Origin: JAAAOZ01 sp964496595
GTDB taxonomy: Bacteria; Chloroflexota; Anaerolineae; B4-G1; SLSP01
NCBI GenBank assembly: GCA_964496595.1
Contig: CAZCAI010000131.1
Span: forward strand, 1 to 13,871
DNA: 13,871 nucleotides
Direction: 5' to 3'
Below the pieces are notes generated by a model. The model searched no databases, had not been told where the DNA came from, and was given only the letters and a program-made list of their open reading frames with translations. The translations under genes were made by a program, and so were the position numbers. Positions 1 through 6,189 of the stretch are shown piece by piece. Each line of letters opens with the position of its first letter. The stretch's first letter is position 1.

Positions 1-2392
1 TGCTGCCGTCATTGTCGATCACCAACACTGTGCCTTCCTGCACCTCGGGCCAGACGCGCACCCACACCGGGATGTGCAGTTCGTGGGACCCATCAAGCGT
101 GATCCAGATCATGCTCTCGTAGTCGCCAGCCGGCGCATCCGGGTCGATCTCCACAGAGACGGTGAAGGTCTGCGGATCCGTCATCTCAGCTCCATACGTG
201 ACCAACGATTTTACATCCGTGCTGATGGTGAAGTAGCTGGTAGTCGTAATGTCGCCGGTCTCGCTGATGGTGATTTCGTACGATCCACCATAAACGGCTA
301 CGTCGGTCGCTACAATCGGCATCACGCCGGTCTCGCCCGCGTAGAGCTTGCCGAAGCTGACGCTCGGCATATCGAAGGTCAAGCCCGGATCCCACGCTTT
401 GTTGAGATCGATGCGCCCGGAACCGCGTTCCAACGCGCCCAGTTCGCTGTCATCGTAGTCCAGGAGATCCAACTCACCGGTGCTCATCAGCACGGAACGA
501 ATCTGATCTGGCGTCCAGTCAGGATAAAGCTGCTTGAGCAATGCCGCCGAACCAGAGACATGCGGACCGGCCATACTCGTGCCGCTGGCCTGACCAAAGC
601 CCATGTGCGCTTCTTCGCCCGCACCAAACCCATAACCAGCGGAGAAGATGTTGACGCCCGGCGCAACCAGGTCAGGCTGGATATTGCCCAGTCCCGGGCC
701 GCGCGAGGAGAAGGCCGCCAGACGATCCGGCATGTTGCCCAGTTGGAAGCCGATGGTGTCGTAGGTCAACTCGGAGTTATCGCCGTAGTCGTCGATCCAT
801 TCGGTCATCGCCACACCGGCGGTCTGCCCAATGAAGATGGAGGGAATGGTCACTTGGTCGCCCACAGCGCCGCCCGCCATAGTGAGCAGATCGTCGCCAG
901 CGTTGTTGTGGATGATGACGAACTCAGCGCCGGCCTGTTCAGCATACAGCACCTTGACACCAAACTCACAGCCGCCGCCCCGGCTGATCAAAGCCGCCCG
1001 ACCGTCGAATGTATCCGCGGGCCAGGGATTGCACCCCTCGAAGTTTGTGGGGCTGATGACCGCCGATGACGCCAATGTGAAGGTGTACACATAACCAGGG
1101 GGCAAAGGATTGCCGAAAGCCGCTGTCGTGAATGCGATGTTCTGCAACGTGTCGGTGAGCGGTTCTGGCGCTGTCACACTGACTTCCCCAGCAGCAATCG
1201 TGCCGCTAGTGGTCGTCGCGCCGACGGTGATGTTCTTGAGCGATGCATGATCGGTGGTGTTGTTGTTCGGGCCGCTGTTCCCAGCCGAGAAGACAACCAC
1301 CACACCGGCCTTCCAGGCCGCGTCGTAGGCGATGTCAATGGGATCAGGATACGCCATCGGAGAGCCGCCGCCCCAACTGTTGTTGACGATGTCGGCGCCG
1401 TCGGCAACCGCAGCCTCGACGGCAGCGACCAATTCCGCCGTCCAACCGCTGCCGCTGCCGCTCTGCGCCGTGTAGAAGACCTTGTAGCTCATCAATTGCG
1501 CGCGCGGGGCAACGCCGCTGATGGTCTCGGTGTAGGCCGCCATCTCGGCAACTGTGCCCGCATTACAGGCAACGGTGCCTGCGACATGCGTACCATGGCT
1601 GCTGTCCGTCGGGCCGGGCCAAGTGGCTTCATTACCCTCGGCGGGCGGATCATCCGGGCGGAAGTAAGCACGCGCCGCGATGACCTTCTCGTTCGTTGCG
1701 GCGGGCTTGTCGTCATCCATCTTGGGGAACTCTTCGGGATATTCGTAACCGTCTGGCAGGAAGCAGGTATTGGTGATGTAGATACCCGTATCGATCACGG
1801 CGACCTTCACACCCTCGCCCGCGTTCTCCTGTCCTTCCAGTTCGTCCCACAGCGCCGGCGCGCCAATCAACGGCAAGCTGGCATACATATTAGGTTCGTA
1901 TTCTTGCTGTGGCAACACAGCCTTCACGCCGGGCAAGCTCATCAACTCAAGCACCATGGACTTGTCGGCCTCCGGCAATTGCACGGCGAAACCGTTGAAG
2001 ACGACCTGGTAATCGCGATAGACTTTCGCCCCAGGGACAGCCTGCAAGACCGCGTCAGCGACCTTGGCCTGCTCCGCCTTGAGGTGCGTAATGTAGGCGC
2101 GCGATGCAGGCGCGTTTACATCCAGACGGCTCGCGCCAGTGGCATTGGGAGCCGTAGCTCGCAGCCCAGGTGTGCCCCCAGTATACTCTGCTAACGCGGG
2201 GGCTTCTAACTGCACCATCCAACGAATAGTCCGCGATAACTTGGAAACATCGTCGCTGCTCTGGCTCGGGACTAGTAGATCGCTGGGGCGTGCAGCTTCA
2301 ACCGGCTCCGCCGTTAGTTGTGCAAAAACCGGCACGGCGAACAACAACGCCAACCCCAAAACCAACAAAATCTTACCTAATATCCGGCTCAT
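1..2392 (-). CDS. Secreted subtilisin-like serine protease (S8, Vpr-like, PA insertion), 3' end cut by window edge
   Basis: Seen: the frame is open from ATG at 2392 to the window edge (797 codons, no stop). Residues 1-24 form a signal peptide (hydrophobic core, then VFA|Q). Residues about 57-168 look like an inhibitor I9 propeptide. The S8 domain has Asp201 (VIDTGIY), His266 (SHGTHVAG), oxyanion Asn372 (SAGNSG) and Ser606 (SGTSMAGPH). A protease-associated (PA) domain is inserted at about 440-530, between Asn and Ser, as in Vpr-type subtilases. A beta-sandwich-like region follows from about 672. Known for the family: extracellular proteases that mature by propeptide removal. The start is set by GAAGGAGGAG 8 bases upstream and by the signal peptide. 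The gene lies 54 bases after a receptor kinase, so co-transcription is likely. The C-terminus (anchor, TM or FHA) is outside the window. The substrate is unknown. Confidence 0.93.
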   Translation of the reverse strand, partial: MSRILGKILLVLGLALLFAVPVFAQLTAEPVEAARPSDLLVPSQSSDDVSKLSRTIRWMVQLEAPALAEYTGGTPGLRATAPNATGASRLDVNAPASRAYITHLKAEQAKVADAVLQAVPGAKVYRDYQVVFNGFAVQLPEADKSMVLELMSLPGVKAVLPQQEYEPNMYASLPLIGAPALWDELEGQENAGEGVKVAVIDTGIYITNTCFLPDGYEYPEEFPKMDDDKPAATNEKVIAARAYFRPDDPPAEGNEATWPGPTDSSHGTHVAGTVACNAGTVAEMAAYTETISGVAPRAQLMSYKVFYTAQSGSGSGWTAELVAAVEAAVADGADIVNNSWGGGSPMAYPDPIDIAYDAAWKAGVVVVFSAGNSGPNNNTTDHASLKNITVGATTTSGTIAAGEVSVTAPEPLTDTLQNIAFTTAAFGNPLPPGYVYTFTLASSAVISPTNFEGCNPWPADTFDGRAALISRGGGCEFGVKVLYAEQAGAEFVIIHNNAGDDLLTMAGGAVGDQVTIPSIFIGQTAGVAMTEWIDDYGDNSELTYDTIGFQLGNMPDRLAAFSSRGPGLGNIQPDLVAPGVNIFSAGYGFGAGEEAHMGFGQASGTSMAGPHVSGSAALLKQLYPDWTPDQIRSVLMSTGELDLLDYDDSELGALERGSGRIDLNKAWDPGLTFDMPSVSFGKLYAGETGVMPIVATDVAVYGGSYEITISETGDITTTSYFTISTDVKSLVTYGAEMTDPQTFTVSVEIDPDAPAGDYESMIWITLDGSHELHIPVWVRVWPEVQEGTVLVIDNDGS

Positions 2393-2400
2393 ATATCTAA

Positions 2401-2410
2401 CTCCTCCTTC
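2401..2410 (-). promoter_or_regulatory. Strong Shine-Dalgarno of the Vpr-like subtilase
   Basis: On the minus strand this reads GAAGGAGGAG, 8 bases before the ATG at 2392. It is the best ribosome binding site in the window and fixes the start of the subtilase. Confidence 0.8.
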
Positions 2411-2427
2411 AAACAAAGACAAAAGTA

Positions 2428-2433
2428 ATTATC
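2428..2433 (-). promoter_or_regulatory. Possible -10 box before the Vpr-like subtilase
   Basis: The 54-base space between the kinase stop (2447) and the subtilase start is AT-rich. On the minus strand it contains GATAAT (5 of 6 to the sigma-70 -10 consensus). No good -35 box sits 17 bases upstream (CAAGCC). A TTGATA at 2445-2450 pairs at 17 bases only with a poor TACTTT at 2422-2427. A weak internal promoter is possible, and read-through from the kinase is at least as likely. Confidence 0.2.
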
Positions 2434-2446
2434 ACCATTCATCATA

Positions 2447-4312
2447 TCAAGGCTTGGGGGTTGGTTTCCCCGGCGGATCCGTTGGCTCTGGATCTGGATC
2501 GCCTGGCCCGGGATCGCCGGGTGGGGGTTGTTGGGGCGCGGGCGTCGGCGTGGGCGGCTCCGGCGTCTCCGTTGGGGCCGGTGGATAAACATCAAACGAG
2601 CGTTTCTCGCTCCGAGCGATCTCCTGCCACGCTTCATCGTGTTGCTCTTCCACAAGGATGCGCCAGGTATACGTGGCATAGTGCTCTAAATCCCGACTCT
2701 CAGGCGTGAAACTATACGCCAGTTCTTCACCTGCCGCAACCGTATGGGTGAAGACCGTCGTACCTTCTTCATCCTCCACGACGACGACAAAGCGTTGATT
2801 GTCTAGCAACGCCTGGAACCACTCCCAAGATAAAGCGGCCCAACTGGTCGCCAAACGCCCTGCGCCATCGTCCATCCCCGCCAACTCAGGGGCGGGAAGC
2901 GGCGTTGGTGTGGCGGTCGGCGTGTTCGTCGGCGTCGCCGTCGAAGTCGGCGTATGCGTTGGCGTCGCTGTGGCCGTAGCCGTCGACGTATTCGTCGCGG
3001 TGGGCGTGAGGGTGGCGGTCGGCGTGGGCGTTGTGCCGATTGCATCGATGGCCATGCTCCCACCTACAATCCCGCCCAACAGCACTATCGCGCCGATGAC
3101 GCCCCACGCCCACACGGGGACGCGGCGGCGGCGTTGATGACCGCTCTCGCTCCCTACCGGCGCTGCGACCTCTACCGGTTCCGGCGGGGCTTCCGGCTTC
3201 GCAGCCACGGACGCGGCGCTTTCCACCACCGTCTCCGATGAGCGCATCTCCGCCTCTGCCTGCAAGGACGCCGGCGGCGGCGTTGTGGGAGGCGGCGTCG
3301 CGGGCGGCGGCGTGACAGGGCGTTCAGGCGCGGGCGTAGCGCCCTCGATGCGCGTCGGCGCCTGGCGCATCTCTGCCTCTGAGCGCGCCGCCTGCTCGCC
3401 CGCCGGGGGCGTCACGATGACAGAGACGTCCTCCGGGCGCACGTTCTGCACCAGCGAGGGCGCGCCCCCCGGCAGTTCGCCGAAGGCCTCGCGCAGCGCC
3501 TCATAAAATGCCGTGACGTTAGGATAGCGCGCCGCCGGATCTTTCGCCAGCGCCCGTTGGAGCACCGCCTCAACCGCCTCCGGCAACTCCGGTTTCACCT
3601 GGCGAATCGGCGGCAGCGGCTCATTCACCACCTTGAATAACAGCGCCAAGGTGCTATCCGCTCTGTAGGGCACCGCGCCGCTCAACATCTGATAGGCGAC
3701 CACCGCCAGACTGTAAAGATCGCTGCGCGCGTCCGCCTCCTCGCCCTTGGCCTGTTCCGGGGCCATATATTCGGGCGTGCCTAAGATCGTGCCCGTGCTG
3801 GTCATCCGCTGCTCCTGGGCCGCGCGCGCGATTCCAAAATCGGTCAACGTGATCGCGCCGCCGACGCCCACAATGATGTTGCCGGGCTTAATATCCCGAT
3901 GGATCAGTTTGTTCTCGTGCGCATAATCCAGCGCTGAGGCTAAGGACTTGATGACATCCAAAACGTCGCAGAGAGGCAAGGCCCCATACCGCTGGATAAA
4001 ATCGTTGAGCGCGATACCTTCCACATATTCCATCACAAAGTAGTACCAGCCCTCTTGCTGGCCTACGTCGTGAATCGTCACGATGTTGGGATGCTTCAGC
4101 CGGGCGGCCGAGCGCGCCTCACGCAGAAAGCGCTGGACGAACTCCTCCTCCCAGACCAGGTGAGGAGCCAACACCTTCACAGCCAGGTAGCGATCCAACA
4201 GCGGATCATAGCCCTTGTAGACCGCGCCCATCCCTCCGCGTCCAATTTCGGCATGGATTTCATACTTGCCCAGCCGATAACCGACCAAACTCTGCCCATT
4301 CTTTCTATTCAT
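2447..4312 (-). CDS. Transmembrane Ser/Thr protein kinase (PknB type) with Thr-Pro linker and Fn3-like ectodomain, no FHA
   Basis: Seen (621 aa): kinase domain about 17-280 with glycine loop GRGGMG, Lys46, HRD 138-140 (IHRDIKPGN), DFG 158-160 and APE 184-186. The activation loop has Thr171, Ser172 and Thr173 as candidate autophosphorylation sites. A Pro/Thr-rich cytoplasmic segment (about 281-395) contains two EAEMR motifs. The basic stretch QRRRR precedes one TM helix (about 399-422). A Thr-Pro linker (427-471) follows, then an Fn3-like ectodomain (about 475-576, with YTWRI) and a Pro-rich tail. Catalytic residues are complete, so the kinase should be active. Unlike the other two complete kinases here it has no FHA or PASTA domain. 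The ATG at 4312 has GAGGA 9 bases upstream. It lies 62 bases after the gapped ATPase copy and 54 bases before the Vpr-like subtilase. The ligand is unknown. Confidence 0.95.
   Translation of the reverse strand: MNRKNGQSLVGYRLGKYEIHAEIGRGGMGAVYKGYDPLLDRYLAVKVLAPHLVWEEEFVQRFLREARSAARLKHPNIVTIHDVGQQEGWYYFVMEYVEGIALNDFIQRYGALPLCDVLDVIKSLASALDYAHENKLIHRDIKPGNIIVGVGGAITLTDFGIARAAQEQRMTSTGTILGTPEYMAPEQAKGEEADARSDLYSLAVVAYQMLSGAVPYRADSTLALLFKVVNEPLPPIRQVKPELPEAVEAVLQRALAKDPAARYPNVTAFYEALREAFGELPGGAPSLVQNVRPEDVSVIVTPPAGEQAARSEAEMRQAPTRIEGATPAPERPVTPPPATPPPTTPPPASLQAEAEMRSSETVVESAASVAAKPEAPPEPVEVAAPVGSESGHQRRRRVPVWAWGVIGAIVLLGGIVGGSMAIDAIGTTPTPTATLTPTATNTSTATATATPTHTPTSTATPTNTPTATPTPLPAPELAGMDDGAGRLATSWAALSWEWFQALLDNQRFVVVVEDEEGTTVFTHTVAAGEELAYSFTPESRDLEHYATYTWRILVEEQHDEAWQEIARSEKRSFDVYPPAPTETPEPPTPTPAPQQPPPGDPGPGDPDPEPTDPPGKPTPKP
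2900..3034 (-). repeat. Thr-Pro low-complexity linker coding repeat
   Basis: Degenerate repeats of ACC/ACG/CCG-type codons encode about 45 residues of Thr-Pro/Thr-Ala just outside the membrane in the kinase at 2447-4312. Such linkers are typical of Chloroflexota surface proteins and probably act as extended stalks. The repeat unit is irregular at DNA level, so this is coding low complexity and not a CRISPR or satellite. Confidence 0.8.
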
Positions 4313-4374
4313 AATGATGATTCCTCGCTTCTAATACCCACAATCTTAACAACTGCTTCCAATACCTATCGTTC

Positions 4375-4571
4375 TCACGCCTGCAACTCGACCACTTCCC
4401 AGGCGACTAAGTTGCGCTCCTCCGGGCTNNNNNNNNNNNNNNNNNNNNNNNNNNNNNNNNNNNNNNNNNNNNNNNNNNNNNNNNNNNNNNNNNNNNNNNN
4501 NNNNNNNNNNNNNNNNNNNNNNNNNNNNCAAACGAGGCGATGCCCACCGGCAACCGTGGTAAACGTGTCAT
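4375..4571 (-). CDS. Second copy of the AAA-ATPase-like/PD-(D/E)XK gene, middle missing in assembly gap
   Basis: Right of the gap, from ATG at 4571, the first 14 codons read MTRLPRLPVGIASF, identical to the gene at 4593-6173. The same AGGGAGGGCCGG ribosome binding region precedes it. Left of the gap, the last 17 codons plus stop (4428-4375) encode SPEERNLVAWEVVELQA, identical to the C-terminus of that gene. Its start is 21 bases after the upstream copy's stop. Only the two ends are seen. Whether the middle is intact, mutated or repeated more times cannot be read here, so the interval understates the true length. Confidence 0.8.
4429..4528. other. Assembly gap of exactly 100 Ns
   Basis: One hundred Ns is the usual placeholder for a scaffold gap of unknown size, so the coordinates across it are not physical distances. 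The gap lies inside a duplicated gene and both edges end 55 bases into the duplicate. Confidence 0.97.
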
Positions 4572-4592
4572 CCGGCCCTCCCTAAATCCACC

Positions 4593-6173
4593 TCACGCCT
4601 GCAACTCGACCACTTCCCAGGCGACTAAGTTGCGCTCCTCCGGGCTGAACTCCAGGCCCATCAGGAAGACGCGCTTGCCGCTCTCTCGATACCGCTCCGC
4701 GTAGCCCCGCGCCCGTATCTGCTCCAGCGCGACCTGCGGGCTTTGGTTGCACTTGAATTCCATCACGTACACTTGCTCCGGGAACGTCACCGCCAGATCG
4801 ATGCGCCCACGACTCGTCAGCAACTCCGGATCCGCCTGCGCGCCCGATGCCGCGATCATCAAATAGAACAGCGTGTGGAAGTACGCCTCGTCCCGTTGCG
4901 TGTTGAGCGTGTATGGAATCTTCGCAAAGATCGCCTGGATCGTCTCGAAAAACGCCGCGAAGTCCTCCCGTCGTAGATGCTGCGCCAGCCGCATAGTCAA
5001 ACTATCCACGCGCCGCTTGCTCTGCCCGGCAAATGCGTAGAGCAACTGCGTCACAAACGCCGTCTTGACCTCTTGGTTCGGATACCCGAAGGTGTAGAGC
5101 GTGTCCTCCACATCCTTGATCGTCACGTAGCCGGTCTGGAATAACAACGCTTCGGGTTGCAAGTCCTCCAGATCGTAAGTAGCGAAGAGATAGATTTGCG
5201 CCTGGAAGTTTTCCAGTTGCGGCAACGGATACTGCTGCTCGCGCAATAACTCGACTAAGAATGTGGGCGTCCCCGTCTCGAACCAGTAGTGACCAAAGTC
5301 GCAGCGTTCCAACGCCTTGAGCGTGGAGAAAGGATTGTAAACCGTGACCGCGCGCTTGGTGAAGCGATAGCCATCGTAGGTCTGCGCCAACTGTTCCAAC
5401 AAGGCCGCGCGTGATAGCTCCTGCGCCGCCGCGAAGCGCTCCAGATGTGGCGCGAAGTCTCTCTCCACTTCCGCCTGCGTGTACCCCAACAGCGTCGCAT
5501 AACGCGCGTGCATCGAGAGATCATCCAGGTTGTTAAGCTCCGAGAACACCGAGACCTTGCTGAAGCGCGAGATGCCGGTCAACAGCACGAAGCGCAGGAT
5601 GGGCGTCACATCCCCGCCCTTGAGCACACCAAACAGTCGCCTCAGAATATCGCGGTTAGCGCGCGCGATGGCCGCCCGTTCCGGCCCCTGCCCCAGGTGA
5701 TCGATGATCGGCTTGTCGTACTCGTCCACCAACACCACCACCGGCTGCCCCGCGCGCTGATGCAATTTGCGGATCAACTCGTGAAACTGGCCTTCCAGCA
5801 AAGGCTCTTCCAACGTCGCTCCACAGCGCGCCGCCGTGTTGACCAGTTCGCGTGTGAGGGCCAATTCCAGATTTTGCGGCGTATCCCGCGCGATCTGGTT
5901 GAAATCTAACAGCACCACCGGATGCTCCGCCCACGCCCATTCCGCGTCCGCGATCCACAAGCCCGCGAATAGCTCCCGCCGCCCTTGGAACAGACACCGC
6001 AACGTCGAGACCAGCAACGATTTCCCAAATCGTCGCGGCCGCGCCAGGAAATAGTAGATGCCCTCATCCACCATCCGGTAGATGTCGGCGGTCTTGTCCA
6101 CATACACGAACCCGCCCTCGCGCAACACCTCAAACGAGGCGATGCCCACCGGCAACCGTGGTAAACGTGTCAT
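4593..6173 (-). CDS. AAA-ATPase-like protein with C-terminal PD-(D/E)XK nuclease domain (DUF1703-type)
   Basis: Seen (526 aa): the N-terminus LPVGIASFEVLREGG and YVDKTADIYRM is typical of the AAA-ATPase-like family (Pfam PF09820). The P-loop is RPRRFGKS (45-52) and the Walker B is VVLVDEYDKP (146-155). An arginine-rich NRDILRRLFGVLK follows at 173-185, with LLTGISRFSKVSVFSELNNL at 197-216. The C-terminus has a PD-(D/E)XK core with Asp459 (GRIDLAV), Glu472 and Lys474 (VMEFK), matching PDDEXK_9/DUF1703 (PF08011). Known: a large family often expanded within one genome, with no settled biological role. Length is normal. The ATG at 6173 has GGAGG 5 bases upstream and lies 16 bases after the subtilase-FHA stop, so it is probably in that operon. 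The protein looks cytoplasmic, with no signal or TM segment. It is duplicated in tandem. A role in defence or element stability is possible but not shown. Confidence 0.92.
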   Translation of the reverse strand: MTRLPRLPVGIASFEVLREGGFVYVDKTADIYRMVDEGIYYFLARPRRFGKSLLVSTLRCLFQGRRELFAGLWIADAEWAWAEHPVVLLDFNQIARDTPQNLELALTRELVNTAARCGATLEEPLLEGQFHELIRKLHQRAGQPVVVLVDEYDKPIIDHLGQGPERAAIARANRDILRRLFGVLKGGDVTPILRFVLLTGISRFSKVSVFSELNNLDDLSMHARYATLLGYTQAEVERDFAPHLERFAAAQELSRAALLEQLAQTYDGYRFTKRAVTVYNPFSTLKALERCDFGHYWFETGTPTFLVELLREQQYPLPQLENFQAQIYLFATYDLEDLQPEALLFQTGYVTIKDVEDTLYTFGYPNQEVKTAFVTQLLYAFAGQSKRRVDSLTMRLAQHLRREDFAAFFETIQAIFAKIPYTLNTQRDEAYFHTLFYLMIAASGAQADPELLTSRGRIDLAVTFPEQVYVMEFKCNQSPQVALEQIRARGYAERYRESGKRVFLMGLEFSPEERNLVAWEVVELQA

Positions 6174-6177
6174 CCGG

Positions 6178-6185
6178 CCCTCCCT
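6178..6185 (-). promoter_or_regulatory. Ribosome binding site of the ATPase/nuclease gene, duplicated with it
   Basis: On the minus strand this reads AGGGAGGG, with core GGAGG 5 bases before the ATG at 6173. The same 8 bases occur at 4576-4583 before the second copy. The repeat boundary falls at the outer edge of this site, so each copy keeps its own translation signal. Confidence 0.65.
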
Positions 6186-6189
6186 GCCA

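Larger units (their letters stand above)
4374..4583. repeat. Gap-interrupted tandem copy of the unit at 4592-6185
   Basis: Bases 4374-4428 are identical to 4592-4646, and bases 4529-4583 are identical to 6131-6185. Each match is exactly 55 bases and stops at a mismatch. Between them lie 100 Ns. This copy therefore begins and ends at the same points as the intact 1594-base unit, and 8 unique bases (4584-4591) separate the two. Seen directly: a tandem direct duplication. Inferred: the missing middle is about 1484 bases if the copy is full length. Confidence 0.9.
4592..6185. repeat. Intact 1594-base tandem repeat unit carrying the ATPase/nuclease gene
   Basis: The unit runs from one base past the stop codon through the ribosome binding site of the AAA-ATPase-like/PD-(D/E)XK gene. 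Both of its 55-base ends recur at 4374-4428 and 4529-4583. The repeat contains one gene plus its own translation start signal and almost nothing else. No terminal inverted repeats or transposase were seen at its edges. Confidence 0.85.

Noticed and set aside
1247..2194. Plus-strand open frame of 315 codons, and another at 74-1069
   Set aside because: Both are antisense to the Vpr-like subtilase, whose frame is open for 797 codons with complete catalytic motifs and a strong ribosome binding site.
2900..3034. Repeats considered as a CRISPR or satellite array
   Set aside because: Units are short, irregular and in phase with codons for Thr/Pro/Ala. There are no spacers of constant length.
2799..3137. 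Val/Gly-rich plus-strand frame with regular repeats
   Set aside because: It is the complement of the Thr-Pro linker codons in the kinase. The periodicity comes from the protein repeat.
4375..4428. Considered as a decayed pseudogene remnant of the ATPase/nuclease
   Set aside because: The visible ends are identical to the intact copy and the break coincides with the N gap, so this is missing sequence and not shown decay.
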